Assembly (NCBI RefSeq): GCF_021043605.1
Contig: NZ_JAJNFB010000001.1
Location: 1 to 64,000 of the forward strand
DNA: 64,000 bases
Origin: Borreliella americana
GTDB lineage: Bacteria > Spirochaetota > Spirochaetia > Borreliales > Borreliaceae
Reading direction: 5' to 3'
Positions 31,056 to 40,177 of this stretch are shown here, piece after piece (the stretch's first letter is position 1; each line of letters starts with the position of its first letter). Made by a program: the position numbers and the translations under genes. The notes below the pieces were generated by a model that saw nothing but the letters and a program-made list of their open reading frames with translations, searched no databases and had not been told where the DNA came from.

Positions 31056-31084
31056 AATAACAACTTTGATATATTTTTAATTTT

Positions 31085-31459
31085 TTATTTAACTTCAACT
31101 TTTGCGCCAACTGCCTCAAGCTTCTTTTTTAATTCCTCAGCATCTGACTTAGAAAGACCTTCTTTAATAGCTTTAGGAGCAGCTTCAACTAATGCCTTAG
31201 CTTCTCCAAGACCAAGTCCTGTAATAGCTCTAACCTCTTTTATAACATTTATCTTGCTATCACCAAAAGACATAAGAATTACATCAAATTCGGTTTGTTC
31301 TTCAGAATCAGCCGAACCTACTGAAACAGCTCCACCTACACCAGCAGAAACAGCAGCAGTTACTCCAAACTTTTCCTCAATAGCTGTTACAAGGTCAACA
31401 ACTTCCATAGTTTTTGCACCTTCAAGCCAGGTTAAAATATCTTCTTTATTTAGTGCCAT
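31085..31459 (-). CDS. rplL: 50S ribosomal protein L7/L12
   Basis: Acidic stalk protein that recruits translation factors. 124 residues: an N-terminal dimerisation helix region, an Ala/Gly/Val-rich hinge ([18 protein letters not shown]) and the C-terminal factor-binding domain with [21 protein letters not shown]. It lies 70 nt after rplJ. Confidence 0.98.
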   Translation of the reverse strand: MALNKEDILTWLEGAKTMEVVDLVTAIEEKFGVTAAVSAGVGGAVSVGSADSEEQTEFDVILMSFGDSKINVIKEVRAITGLGLGEAKALVEAAPKAIKEGLSKSDAEELKKKLEAVGAKVEVK

Positions 31460-31529
31460 ATTAACTCCTTATATATTTTTATTTTACAGTGATAGCATGC
31501 AATCAAAAATTAAGACTAACACTGCCATG

Positions 31530-32018
31530 TTAATTTTTAACATCAGCCAAAGCTTTCAATGTTCTTGCAAGCTTAGAAACTGACGCTTTTATCACGCTAG
31601 CAAATAAAGAAATAGACTCTTTTTTGGTAGGAAGCTTGCTATAAGCTTGAACTTTAGCCTCATCATAAAACTCTCCTAATACAAAGCCGCCCTTTACTTT
31701 CAAAGTACTACTTTTTACAAAATCATAAAAAATTTTTGCTATTACATTAGCTTCTTCTAATGCAGTAACAACAACTGTAGGGCCAACCAAACAAGAATCA
31801 ACAACATTAATATTCTTTTCTTTTAAAACCATCTTCATTATATTATTTTTAACAACTTTTAATGCTCCATGTTCGTCTTCTATTTTATTGCGAAGCTCTG
31901 TCAACTGAGCTACATTTAAGCCTCTATAATCTAAGAAAAAAAGATTCTGTTTACTATCTACAAACTGTTTTAATAAATCAAACATTTCCAACTTTTTAGA
32001 ATTTATCTTTGCACTCAT
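31530..32018 (-). CDS. rplJ: 50S ribosomal protein L10
   Basis: Stalk base protein that binds 23S rRNA and the L7/L12 dimers. The start chosen is ATG 32018 ([10 protein letters not shown]), since GGAGGT lies 7 nt upstream; an in-frame ATG at 32036 would lie inside rplA and has no such site. This gives 162 residues. The conserved [16 protein letters not shown] and the [10 protein letters not shown] segments fit the family. It begins 4 nt after the rplA stop. Confidence 0.97.
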   Translation of the reverse strand: MSAKINSKKLEMFDLLKQFVDSKQNLFFLDYRGLNVAQLTELRNKIEDEHGALKVVKNNIMKMVLKEKNINVVDSCLVGPTVVVTALEEANVIAKIFYDFVKSSTLKVKGGFVLGEFYDEAKVQAYSKLPTKKESISLFASVIKASVSKLARTLKALADVKN

Positions 32019-32022
32019 AACG

Positions 32023-32703
32023 TTACCTCCAAACAAAATTAACTTTTATAGAAGGCCCCATAGTAGATGAAACATAAATACTATCTATAAAAGCTCCCTT
32101 TAAATCACTAGGTCTTTTTTTAACAACTTCCTTAATAAATTCCTCATAATTTTCTTTTATCTTTTCATTGTCCATAGAAGATTTTCCAAAAGGAAAGCTT
32201 ATTACACCATTTTTATTTGCTCTAAATTCTGTTCGACCCTTTTTAAGACTATTGATTGCATCTTTGAGATTATTTGTGACTGTTTGGGTCTTTGGATTGG
32301 GCATTAAGCCCCTTTTCCCTAAAATAGGACCAAGCCTTCCAACATCTTTCATCATATCAGGAGTTGCAACAACAATATCAAATTCATCCCAACCACTTTT
32401 AATCTTGTTTATAAGATCCTCATCGCCAACATAAGTTGCACCAAAAGCTCTAGCTTCATCTGCTCGATCACCTTTTGCAAAAACAAGTATTCTTTTTGGC
32501 TTCATAAACTGATTTGGCAAAACTATAGTGTCTCTAACGGTATGATTCTTTTTTAAATTAAGGTTAATAGATATATCTATAGTTTCATCAAATTTGGCAA
32601 ATTTGATTTCTTTCAACAATGAAATTGCATCTTCAATGTTATAAAATTTATTCTTATCTACTTTAGAAAAAGCTTCAATATATTTTTTACCCTTTTTTGA
32701 CAT
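32023..32703 (-). CDS. rplA: 50S ribosomal protein L1
   Basis: L1 stalk protein, 226 residues, involved in release of deacylated tRNA and, in many bacteria, translational repression of its own operon. Conserved motifs are [38 protein letters not shown] and [18 protein letters not shown]. Its start overlaps the rplK stop by 1 nt, indicating coupling. Confidence 0.98.
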   Translation of the reverse strand: MSKKGKKYIEAFSKVDKNKFYNIEDAISLLKEIKFAKFDETIDISINLNLKKNHTVRDTIVLPNQFMKPKRILVFAKGDRADEARAFGATYVGDEDLINKIKSGWDEFDIVVATPDMMKDVGRLGPILGKRGLMPNPKTQTVTNNLKDAINSLKKGRTEFRANKNGVISFPFGKSSMDNEKIKENYEEFIKEVVKKRPSDLKGAFIDSIYVSSTMGPSIKVNFVWR

Positions 32704-33134
32704 TATTTTTCCACCTCAACACCCATTGAACGTGCGCTTCCTGCAATAATTTTAAACGCTGCTGATTCTGACTTTGCATTTAAATCGGGCATTTTAATTC
32801 TTACTATCTCCATCAACTTTTCTTTTGATATAGTTCCAACTTTAGCTGTATTGGATTTTTTAGATCCTGATTCTATTCCAATAGCTTTTTTAATTAGAAT
32901 CGAAGCTGGCGGGGTCTTTACAATAAAAGAAAAACTTTTGTCACTATAAACAGTAATAATAACAGGAACCACAATGCCGGGATCCATCTTTGCGGTTCTC
33001 TCATTAAATTCCTTTACAAACTGAGGACCACTAACTCCATGAGGTCCAAGCGCTTGCCCTATTTTAGCTCCTGGAACCGCTTGAGCAGCCGGAACCTGCA
33101 ATTTAATCCAAGAAATTGCTTTTTTTTTTGCCAT
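32703..33134 (-). CDS. rplK: 50S ribosomal protein L11
   Basis: Binds the GTPase-associated region of 23S rRNA. The 143-residue protein has the family motifs [34 protein letters not shown] and [12 protein letters not shown]. It lies 51 nt after nusG and overlaps rplA by a single base. Confidence 0.98.
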   Translation of the reverse strand: MAKKKAISWIKLQVPAAQAVPGAKIGQALGPHGVSGPQFVKEFNERTAKMDPGIVVPVIITVYSDKSFSFIVKTPPASILIKKAIGIESGSKKSNTAKVGTISKEKLMEIVRIKMPDLNAKSESAAFKIIAGSARSMGVEVEK

Positions 33135-33185
33135 ATCATCTCCTTATGGTAATAACGCCTTCAAAGCTCCCATTAGTATTAAATT

Positions 33186-33740
33186 TTAAATCTTTTCTAT
33201 ATGCTGGAAATCAACTTCAACGGGCGTTGATCTTCCAAAAATTTGAACTGCAACTTTTAATTTCTTTCTTTCATAATCAATAGAGCTAATAAGCCCCTCA
33301 AAAGAGTCAAAAGGTCCGCCTTTAATTCTAACTCTTTCTCCTTCTTCAAAGTCATAAAGCATAAAAATAGATTTATTTGCTTTAATCTCACCAGTAAGCA
33401 TAAAAACACTTTTTACTTCTTCATCATTAATGGGAATAGGCCTTTGCCCCTTACTAACACCAACAAAATTAATAACACCCTGAACTTTGATAATATTAGC
33501 AATAATATCTTTCCAGCCTACTTCTGGAAGATCTAACTCAATAAGAATATAGCCTGGCCATATTTTTCTCTCTCTTATTCTTTTCTTGCCATTTCTTATC
33601 TCTTCTACTTTTTCAATAGGAGCTTTAACATCTAATACTACACCACCAAAAATACCTTCATTTATTAAAAGTCTTATGTCTTGCTCTATCTTTTTCTCAT
33701 ATTGAGAATAAGTTTGAACTACATACCAAGCTCTAGGCAT
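33186..33740 (-). CDS. nusG: Transcription termination/antitermination factor NusG
   Basis: RNA polymerase-bound elongation factor, 184 residues. The N-terminal NGN domain starts with WYVVQTYSQYEKKIEQDI and includes RKIWPGYILIELDL; a C-terminal KOW domain has GERVRIKGGPFDSFEGLI. It follows secE by 23 nt in the usual secE-nusG-rplK order. Confidence 0.98.
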   Translation of the reverse strand: MPRAWYVVQTYSQYEKKIEQDIRLLINEGIFGGVVLDVKAPIEKVEEIRNGKKRIRERKIWPGYILIELDLPEVGWKDIIANIIKVQGVINFVGVSKGQRPIPINDEEVKSVFMLTGEIKANKSIFMLYDFEEGERVRIKGGPFDSFEGLISSIDYERKKLKVAVQIFGRSTPVEVDFQHIEKI

Positions 33741-33763
33741 AATTTACCCTTCTTCCAATAAAA

Positions 33764-33934
33764 CTAAAATACATAAGTTACAACAAGAAACATGAGATAA
33801 TCGACTATACCCAAGAAAATTGAAACAAATAATACAAGCCAAAAAACTTGCTTTCCATTTCCAACAACTTCATTATACTTAGGCCACGTTACCTTCTTAA
33901 GCTCTAATATACTATCTTTGATAAACCTAAACAC
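33764..33934 (-). CDS. secE: Preprotein translocase subunit SecE
   Basis: Small translocon subunit, 56 residues with one membrane helix (about 32-52) and the conserved amphipathic ELKKVTWPKYNEV before it. The start is GTG 33934-33932 preceded by GCGAGG; a longer reading upstream from 33991 would run through tRNA-Trp and is rejected. The gene begins only 28 nt after the tRNA-Trp 3' end, so the SecE message must be freed by tRNA processing. Confidence 0.93.
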   Translation of the reverse strand: MFRFIKDSILELKKVTWPKYNEVVGNGKQVFWLVLFVSIFLGIVDYLMFLVVTYVF

Positions 33935-33962
33935 TTTAAAGCCTCGCTTTAATTCTAACAAC

Positions 33963-34034
33963 AGGTCAGGAGGGATTCGAACCCCCAGCATACAGTTTTG
34001 GAGACTGTCGTTCTACCATTGGAACTACTGACCT
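33963..34034 (-). tRNA. tRNA-Trp (anticodon CCA)
   Basis: 72-nt cloverleaf with a 7-bp acceptor stem (AGGTCAG/CTGACCT), anticodon loop CTCCAAA between ACAGT and ACTGT stems, and a GGTTCGAATCC T-arm. CCA is not encoded. It lies between rpmG and secE in the same direction, which is a classic position for tRNA-Trp. Confidence 0.97.
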
Positions 34035-34042
34035 ATTATTTA

Positions 34043-34222
34043 TTATTTTATTTTTCCTTCTTTATGAAGAGTGTGTTTTCGCAATTTTGGACAATACTTC
34101 ATCAATTCTAACTTTTCTTGCTTATTGCGTCTATTCTTAGTGGTGGTATAATTTCTAATTCCCGTCTCTTCACAAATCAAAGATATAAGCTCAACAGCTC
34201 CCTTGCCCTTCTTTTTACCCAT
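34043..34222 (-). CDS. rpmG: 50S ribosomal protein L33
   Basis: Small basic large-subunit protein. I read 59 residues from ATG 34222 to TAA 34043: it begins [17 protein letters not shown], has the family core [33 protein letters not shown], and retains only two Cys, so the four-Cys zinc form is not present. It sits between tRNA-Thr and tRNA-Trp, with 8 nt to the latter. Confidence 0.95.
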   Translation of the reverse strand: MGKKKGKGAVELISLICEETGIRNYTTTKNRRNKQEKLELMKYCPKLRKHTLHKEGKIK

Positions 34223-34250
34223 ATAACAAAACTCCTAACTACCAACAAAA

Positions 34251-34322
34251 GCCCTCAATCGGACTTGAACCGACGACCCCCACCTTACCATGGTGGTGCT
34301 CTACCAACTGAGCTATAAGGGC
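34251..34322 (-). tRNA. tRNA-Thr (anticodon GGT)
   Basis: 72-nt cloverleaf: acceptor GCCCTTA/TGAGGGC with one G-T pair, anticodon stem CCACC/GGTGG enclosing loop ATGGTAA, T-arm GGTTCGAGTCC. CCA is not encoded. It is the first gene of the tRNA-Thr, rpmG, tRNA-Trp, secE, nusG cluster. Confidence 0.97.
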
Positions 34323-34347
34323 ACTAATTCCCTACAAACTCTTTATT

Positions 34348-34376
34348 ATCTTAGTTGATTGTTTGGAAAAAAACAA
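34348..34376 (-). promoter_or_regulatory. Likely promoter for the tRNA-Thr-rpmG-tRNA-Trp-secE-nusG cluster
   Basis: On the - strand TTGTTT (34376-34371) and TAAGAT (34353-34348) are separated by 17 nt, and the predicted start point is about 18-20 nt before the tRNA-Thr 5' end. The same bases can form a hairpin (34350-34384, outer CTTAGT/ACTAAG and inner TTGTTT/AAACAA), which might instead help end the upstream gene's transcript. Confidence 0.45.
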
Positions 34377-34394
34377 GTACTAAGTTTAATTTTA

Positions 34395-35243
34395 TTACTT
34401 TATTAAAACAAGTTTTCCATCTTGCAAAAGTTTAATGTTGTTACTATTTGAAAACAATTTATTAATAGAATATTCATCAAGTATAATATCTGTATTATTT
34501 TTACCATAAATACTTTTGGCAACCAATTTTAAAGGACGATGTCCAATCCTATTTTTATTATTATAAAGAACATTATTGCTATATTCAAGCATTCCCCATT
34601 TTTTCAAAGCCTCTGAAGAAACCATTCTCTTATCAAAATATGGTCTAATATTTTCATCATAAATTTTGATAAAAAAAGAGTCTTCTAATTTTTTAGAACC
34701 AGAAATATTATTGTAAACTTCGCCTACATAAATCACAATTCCTGTATAATCGGTTTTATCAACATCAGAATTTATCAATGGATAAAAAGCTTTATAAGGC
34801 GTTTCGTGTGAAAAAAACAAATTTATAAAATCGGGAAAAAGACTAAGTTCATACCTAACAGTAAGACTTCTTAAATCTTCTGAATATTTTATATAAGACC
34901 TCTTCAAAATACTGTTAGGACCTGAAAAATTTAGTATTAAACTGGGATTCAGGTCAAAATAATCCTTAAAAGTATTTTCAGAATCCATAATTATCTTAAA
35001 AAGAGATTCTCTTATTAACGTGTCTTTAAAATCATTAATGGTTGCTATTAATTTAGACGCTGTATTTAAGCCTACTGGTCTAAATTCATTTTCATTAATT
35101 TCCTTAACAATATCAAAACAAATAACCTTTCTATCCCAATCGATTATTCTGTGCACACTTGTCTCAGCAGCTTCATCTTTTATTATAGAAACATTAGAAT
35201 AAAGCAGAAATAAACAACTAAAAAGAAACTTAAAAAAATGCAT
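34395..35243 (-). CDS. Exported protein of unknown function, 282 residues
   Basis: I do not recognise the family. The N-terminus MHFFKFLFSCLFLLYSNVSI is a hydrophobic signal sequence, perhaps cleaved near residue 20; the mature protein mixes beta strands and charged loops and contains no further membrane helix. It lies 13 nt after the lipoprotein gene, so the two are probably co-transcribed and may act together in the envelope. It ends about 70 nt before the tRNA-Thr gene. Confidence 0.75.
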   Translation of the reverse strand: MHFFKFLFSCLFLLYSNVSIIKDEAAETSVHRIIDWDRKVICFDIVKEINENEFRPVGLNTASKLIATINDFKDTLIRESLFKIIMDSENTFKDYFDLNPSLILNFSGPNSILKRSYIKYSEDLRSLTVRYELSLFPDFINLFFSHETPYKAFYPLINSDVDKTDYTGIVIYVGEVYNNISGSKKLEDSFFIKIYDENIRPYFDKRMVSSEALKKWGMLEYSNNVLYNNKNRIGHRPLKLVAKSIYGKNNTDIILDEYSINKLFSNSNNIKLLQDGKLVLIK

Positions 35244-35256
35244 TATCTCCTTCCTA

Positions 35257-36297
35257 TTATTTTTTACCTAAATATACACCTATCCAAGTCCAGCCATTAT
35301 TAATTTCTGGATCTTTAGGATAAACAATTCTTTTAAAAACAAAATACCATTCCCGAATATGGTCCCAGCCCCTTGATTCAAGATAAGATATATCGTCACT
35401 AGAATCTGCTTCAAGATGCTTTGCAAATTGTATTCCGTTTTTTCTTCTCCCTCCAAGCCTAATCATCGTAGTTAAAAAGCTATTAGTATTAATAGAATTG
35501 CTCTTTCCGCCCTTTTGATCCCAGCTTTGAATAAAAAAATTATTTTTATCTCTTATATTAAGCAATTTAGTAGTATCCCCAGAAAGAACAAAATTTTTAA
35601 CATCCTGAATTAAATCTCCCAAATTTCTATAAACAACAAACTCTGGATTATTAAAGTAATTAATTTTTGTAACAACATTAAAATAGTCTCTAGAATCTAT
35701 TTTTAAATTCGACCTTGGAATTGAAAGAAATTTTTTATAATAAAAATAAGATTCGTCATAATCTTGAACATCTTCCAAACTTAGTGCAAGATTATAAAAA
35801 TAATTACCCTTTTCTTCATTATTTAAATTACCGATTCCCTCAATCCCTTTATTTAATATAAATTTGTAATAATTAATTTTATCAATTGAATCAATATTTA
35901 AATTGACAATCTTTTTAGCCACCCTTATTTTCATTGAACAGTTTTCATAAACATAATCATCAAAATTATCAACAATACGTTTGTAAATACTAAAAGCTAC
36001 AAAATCTTCTCCCATGGAATCATAAATATTACCCATTAAATAAAGATACAAAGGATAATATTCTCTAGATTCATCATCAATAATTCCACTATTTACAATT
36101 TCTAAAGCAGCTCCATAATTTTTATTTGCAATATATATATTAACAACTCTATCAATAATAAGAAATTTATCTAATCTATTCTTGTTAGAAAATTTTAAAA
36201 GATGAATAAGATTGTGAATCTCGCTTTGTTTTTGATTGCAAGAAGCAAATAAAAACAAAATCAAAATAAATTTAGCAATTCTGATCAATAGATTCAT
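35257..36297 (-). CDS. Lipoprotein with TPR-like helical repeats, unknown function
   Basis: 346 residues with a clear lipobox (FASC, Cys20) after a hydrophobic signal. The mature part resembles tetratricopeptide-type helix pairs (e.g. NYGAALEIVNSG, YPLYLYLMGNIYDSMGEDFVAFSIYKRIV, NYFYNLALSLEDVQDYDESYFYYKKF), a scaffold for protein contacts, at about residues 45-205. The C-terminal 120 residues are different and end in aromatic-rich WTWIGVYLGKK. It is transcribed leftward with the exported protein, divergent from the ankyrin gene across a 340-nt gap. Confidence 0.78.
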   Translation of the reverse strand: MNLLIRIAKFILILFLFASCNQKQSEIHNLIHLLKFSNKNRLDKFLIIDRVVNIYIANKNYGAALEIVNSGIIDDESREYYPLYLYLMGNIYDSMGEDFVAFSIYKRIVDNFDDYVYENCSMKIRVAKKIVNLNIDSIDKINYYKFILNKGIEGIGNLNNEEKGNYFYNLALSLEDVQDYDESYFYYKKFLSIPRSNLKIDSRDYFNVVTKINYFNNPEFVVYRNLGDLIQDVKNFVLSGDTTKLLNIRDKNNFFIQSWDQKGGKSNSINTNSFLTTMIRLGGRRKNGIQFAKHLEADSSDDISYLESRGWDHIREWYFVFKRIVYPKDPEINNGWTWIGVYLGKK

Positions 36298-36637
36298 ATG
36301 AGTATTTTACAATATAAACTATACATAATAAAATGCACATCTCAATTAGAAGGGTGTCAAAATTTTTATAAATACCAACTTAACATAACAACATTTTACA
36401 TTAACACCAATACAAAAACATCAAAACAATAGAACTAAAGCCTAAATTTAAAATTTAATATAAAACTCTAATATTTTAAAAATAGTAAAAATAATTGCAC
36501 AACTAACAATTATAAACACAAAAACATTGAAAAATAATCTTATAATGCCCTATAATAAATGTCAATTTAATACCTATTTAAAAAAGCAATCGTCTAAAAT
36601 TAAACACTTTATTAAAGGAATATAAAATCCACAAAAG
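36298..36637. other. Intergenic region between divergent lipoprotein and ankyrin genes
   Basis: 340 nt, strongly AT-rich, with no plausible gene on either strand. It should hold the promoters of both divergent genes; only the rightward one (36527-36556) is clear. No dyad of note was seen. Confidence 0.7.
36527..36556 (+). promoter_or_regulatory. Sigma70-type promoter upstream of the ankyrin gene
   Basis: TTGAAA and TATAAT separated by 18 nt, with a second TATAAT-like box (TATAATGCCC) inside the spacer. The start point would be about 75 nt before the ATG at 36638. Confidence 0.6.
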
Positions 36638-37297
36638 ATGAAAAAAGAAGTCATTATAATTTTAATGCTATTACAAGCAATAATGCATTTAAACTCAATA
36701 AATACTAATACAAATGTTTCAATAGTAAAAGAATTGCAAAAAAATTTATATGTTTTCAATAGCAAGGAATATCAAAAAGATAAAGACACTTTAAATGAAT
36801 TTATAAATTCAATAAATATAAACAACAAAGAAATCTTACAAAGTTTGAAAAAAATTAAAAATGAACTTTTTATAGTATCTGTTTTTTTTAATAATAAAAA
36901 GGGGGTTTTAATTGCACTAAATCTTGGAGCAGAAATAAACTTTAAATATAAAATATCTCCAATTTCAATTTCAATAATAAACAATGAATTTGAAATCACA
37001 AAAATATTGATAGATTACGGAATAAGTCTTAACCAAATAGATGATACCAGCTATTCTCCAATATTTTGGGCAATATATACTAATAACGAAAAAGTATTTG
37101 AATTTTTAAAAGAAGGAGGAGCTGATTTAAGCTTCACACTTAAAAATAGAAAAACACCAATGCAAGCCGCAATAGAAACAGAAAACATAAAACTAATTAA
37201 ATCTCTAGAAAAGAAAAAAATTCACATTGACGATAATTATAAAAAAGAACTTAAAACGCTTAAAAACAAAGAAATAGTTCGAATTTTAGTAAAATAG
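36638..37297 (+). CDS. Ankyrin-repeat protein with signal-like N-terminus
   Basis: The 219-residue protein has two to four ankyrin repeats: GVLIALNLGAEINFKYKISPISISIINNEFEITKILIDYG, then SYSPIFWAIYTNNEKVFEFLKEGGADLSFT and KTPMQAAIETENIKLIKSLE, together about residues 85-205. The first 20 residues (MKKEVIIILMLLQAIMHLNS) look like an export signal. Ankyrin proteins mediate protein contacts; the partner is unknown. The start ATG has no strong binding site (AAAAG only), and an in-frame stop lies just upstream. It converges with the next gene, 9 nt between stops. Confidence 0.8.
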   Translation: MKKEVIIILMLLQAIMHLNSINTNTNVSIVKELQKNLYVFNSKEYQKDKDTLNEFINSININNKEILQSLKKIKNELFIVSVFFNNKKGVLIALNLGAEINFKYKISPISISIINNEFEITKILIDYGISLNQIDDTSYSPIFWAIYTNNEKVFEFLKEGGADLSFTLKNRKTPMQAAIETENIKLIKSLEKKKIHIDDNYKKELKTLKNKEIVRILVK

Positions 37298-37306
37298 AAA
37301 ATGAAT

Positions 37307-38860
37307 TTAATATCCATCAGATACTTGGATATTTTTATCTTTATCAATAAGATCCTTGTATATAAAAGATTTTTTAGCAAGTGCCTCTTTTAAATTCTTA
37401 GAAAAGGGTAAATTCCTCCACATTATACCACGTACCAATTTCTCAAGTTTTTGAATTCCTTTACTTTCTTTTTCTATCCAAAGAAAATAATCCTCTAGAA
37501 AAAAATTTTTAACATTTCCCTTCTTAATAAATTTAACATAATAATCGTAATATTGACCTGTAATGCCTGTTTCCATCCATCTAAAAGAAGCTTGTTCTTT
37601 TGCAAGTTCCCAAACAAAATCACCAACACCTAAAATAACCGCTTTCCTTAAGTTTTTAGCATACATAGGTATTAATATTTTACCCCTGCCATTTGCTCTG
37701 TTTTTAACATCAATTGCTTCCCAGCAAATTCCTTTATCTCCATAAGAAGGTATTAATATAAAATAAGGAACTACTCTGAGCAAATCTCCTCTATATGCTT
37801 TTTGAAAAAGTCTAGGCTGAATATCTTCGATTTCCCAAACAAGCTGCATAATTCTTTCTCTACTTCCAAAAAATTGAGGGTTGGCAACTACATTATTTTT
37901 TAAAAGAATAGGAAAATGATTACCTCTTGGCCCTATTGTAAGTTTATTAGCGCTTCTGATAACTTCAACTTCATCATGTGCAATAGTTGATTCAACAGAC
38001 ATCCCAATATTATTCATTTTATTTTGAATTTCAAAAAGCTCTCTGTTAGTATCTTCAATTTTATTAATAAAAATATTAATATCCCGATTTGATTTAATAA
38101 GATCATCAACATAATTACTAGCAAAATTTAAAGGCTTTAAAATCGAATTGGGATAAGAACTCTGCACTCCGTATTCGGTCATATAAGTTAAATTGCTTTG
38201 ACTATTGTTTAAAAATAAAAATTCAAACATACTTCTTAACTTACTAAGAGCCTCTTCCCTGATCTTATCAGTTCTCTTAAGGCTGCTTTTTGCAAAATCA
38301 ATATTTGCCAAAAGTTTTTCTTTCTTATTAAGTAAAATTTTTTTCATATCTTCTTCTTTAAAATTATCCGTTGGCAAATCAATTGCTAATCTGCTAAGCT
38401 TAAAACTATTAACCCCATAAAGCCACTCATCAAAATAAATAAAAGACTCATTATAATGATTGTCCCAAATAGTTTTTGAAATTAATAGCTGAATTTCAGG
38501 TCCAAGTGCATTGGGAATAAGGGCAGCAAATCTAAATAAAATTTTCTGCTCCATAGTCAATTTTGAAATGTTTTTTGCAATTGATTTGAGAAAAGACCAA
38601 TAAATGTTAATCACTTGATTATATCTTAAAACCCTATCAACCTCTTCTGACTGCGGATTTAAATAATCTACTAAAACTTTATGAAGCTTAAAGCCAATTT
38701 CTTTACTACTTGAAATAAGATTTTTATAAAAATCTTTAGTAAAAAATTGCTTATCATGCTCTTCTAAAGTTAAAACATTTGGCAATCGCGAATCTAAATC
38801 TGTATCTACAGAATCAGGATACTTATACAAACAACCCCCAAAAACACCCACAAGCAACAT
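37307..38860 (-). CDS. Putative lipoprotein of unknown function, 517 residues
   Basis: I do not recognise a domain. The N-terminus MLLVGVFGGCLYK has a lipobox-like GVFGGC with Cys10, but the signal is unusually short and has no positive charge; an in-frame stop (TAG) 30 nt upstream leaves no longer start. The rest is soluble, Lys-rich and probably helical in the first 300 residues, then mixed. No family name can be given. It starts back-to-back with gltP, 103 nt apart. Confidence 0.72.
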   Translation of the reverse strand: MLLVGVFGGCLYKYPDSVDTDLDSRLPNVLTLEEHDKQFFTKDFYKNLISSSKEIGFKLHKVLVDYLNPQSEEVDRVLRYNQVINIYWSFLKSIAKNISKLTMEQKILFRFAALIPNALGPEIQLLISKTIWDNHYNESFIYFDEWLYGVNSFKLSRLAIDLPTDNFKEEDMKKILLNKKEKLLANIDFAKSSLKRTDKIREEALSKLRSMFEFLFLNNSQSNLTYMTEYGVQSSYPNSILKPLNFASNYVDDLIKSNRDINIFINKIEDTNRELFEIQNKMNNIGMSVESTIAHDEVEVIRSANKLTIGPRGNHFPILLKNNVVANPQFFGSRERIMQLVWEIEDIQPRLFQKAYRGDLLRVVPYFILIPSYGDKGICWEAIDVKNRANGRGKILIPMYAKNLRKAVILGVGDFVWELAKEQASFRWMETGITGQYYDYYVKFIKKGNVKNFFLEDYFLWIEKESKGIQKLEKLVRGIMWRNLPFSKNLKEALAKKSFIYKDLIDKDKNIQVSDGY

Positions 38861-38896
38861 AGCAACACAAGTACAATTGTAACTCTAAAGTTTATA

Positions 38897-38926
38897 TTTA
38901 CAAAAAAATTTAGTACTATTTATTAT
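38897..38926 (+). promoter_or_regulatory. gltP: Possible gltP promoter
   Basis: TTTACA and TATTAT with an 18-nt spacer, about 40 nt before the gltP ATG; the AAAGGAAA binding site is near 38951. Matches are moderate, so this is a candidate only. Confidence 0.4.
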
Positions 38927-38963
38927 AAACAATGTACCTTAAATCTCTGAAAGGAAAAGTCGT

Positions 38964-40166
38964 ATGAATATAAAAATCAATTTTTTTTTCACTCTGCCTA
39001 TTGGAATCTTTTTAGGATTATTTTTCCCTCTTGGGATTTATAGCTCTTTGTCACATGCTTTTATAAGATTATCATACTTATCCCTTATTCCCTTTTTAAT
39101 ATTTTCAATTCCATTAGGAATTGAAAATATTATTGAAAATAAAAACTTTAAAAAGCTTTTTGGTAAAACCATTTATTATGGAATTTTAACCAACCTATCT
39201 GGAGTTGCCGTATCAATAATAGCTGCGACAATATATCTTCCGCAAAGAATTCCAATACTAGAAAAAACAATACAAAATACATATTTTTTTGAAAAAGAAG
39301 CTTTATTAGAAACATTTTTTCCAAAAAATATTTTCAAAATATTTACATCTAGTAATCCAAATCTACTAAGCATCTATATGATTTCAATAATAATAGGAAC
39401 GAGCTTTTATTATGCAAAACAAAAAGGCAGAATAGCTAGAGAACTGATGCTAAGCGCATCCAATCTTTTTTATCATGCAAATGGATTTATTGTAAACATA
39501 TTAAATATAGGAATCATTTTTATAACAGCAGATTACGCTACAAACTTAAAAAATTTCAAAGATTACCAAAATTACACAAACAGCATAACTTTCTTTTTGG
39601 TATGGACAATTATAATTTTATTCATAATATTGCCAACAATTAGTTATAGGTTAACAAAAAGCTTTAAAATGATATATAAAGGAATCTTTGTATCATTACA
39701 AAACATAATATTTTCAGGACTTGCAAAAGATTCTTATTCTCCCTATGCGATATTAATAGAAGACATTAAAAATGAAAGAATAAATATAAAAAAATCCATA
39801 ATTACAAACATACCTTTAATAAATTTTGTATCTAAATTTGGTACTATTTTTATTTCAGTAATATCATTTTTTATAATTTTAAAATCATACTCTAGCTTGC
39901 CTATTTCTATCTATGAAATAAGCTATATGAGCACTTTATCATTTTTTTTTGTCTTTGCATTTCCTCATATGCCAAATAGTTTAATTTATGCAATTACAAT
40001 GCTTTGCTCTACCTATACAAAAGGAATAGAGCTAAATGTTTCTAACATAACGCCAATGCTGCCAATATTAATCTCTTTGGCTTTACTAATCGACTTTGCT
40101 TTTAACATTGCAATCATTCATATAATAAATTTCAAAGAATTAAAAAATCAAGAAAAAATTAATTAA
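38964..40166 (+). CDS. gltP: Dicarboxylate/amino acid:cation symporter (GltP type)
   Basis: Polytopic inner-membrane transporter of the DAACS family, 400 residues, annotated as glutamate transporter in B31. About eight hydrophobic segments are visible, starting with FTLPIGIFLGLFFPLGIY. Family-type features include a Ser-containing segment (FSGLAKDSYSPYA) and the C-terminal pore helices, though the canonical NMDGT substrate motif is not evident, so substrate is uncertain. Uptake of glutamate or aspartate would suit an organism without amino acid synthesis. It converges on proS with 11 nt between stops. Confidence 0.85.
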   Translation: MNIKINFFFTLPIGIFLGLFFPLGIYSSLSHAFIRLSYLSLIPFLIFSIPLGIENIIENKNFKKLFGKTIYYGILTNLSGVAVSIIAATIYLPQRIPILEKTIQNTYFFEKEALLETFFPKNIFKIFTSSNPNLLSIYMISIIIGTSFYYAKQKGRIARELMLSASNLFYHANGFIVNILNIGIIFITADYATNLKNFKDYQNYTNSITFFLVWTIIILFIILPTISYRLTKSFKMIYKGIFVSLQNIIFSGLAKDSYSPYAILIEDIKNERINIKKSIITNIPLINFVSKFGTIFISVISFFIILKSYSSLPISIYEISYMSTLSFFFVFAFPHMPNSLIYAITMLCSTYTKGIELNVSNITPMLPILISLALLIDFAFNIAIIHIINFKELKNQEKIN

Positions 40167-40177
40167 AGTTAAATAAA

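Noticed and set aside
31050-31583. 177-residue reading frame opposite rplL
   Set aside because: Lies antisense to rplL and the start of rplJ; its Ala/Ser/Thr-rich composition is a mirror of those genes and it has no binding site or homology.
33935-33991. Longer SecE start through the tRNA
   Set aside because: Would require translation through the tRNA-Trp 3' half; GTG 33934 with GCGAGG gives a normal SecE.
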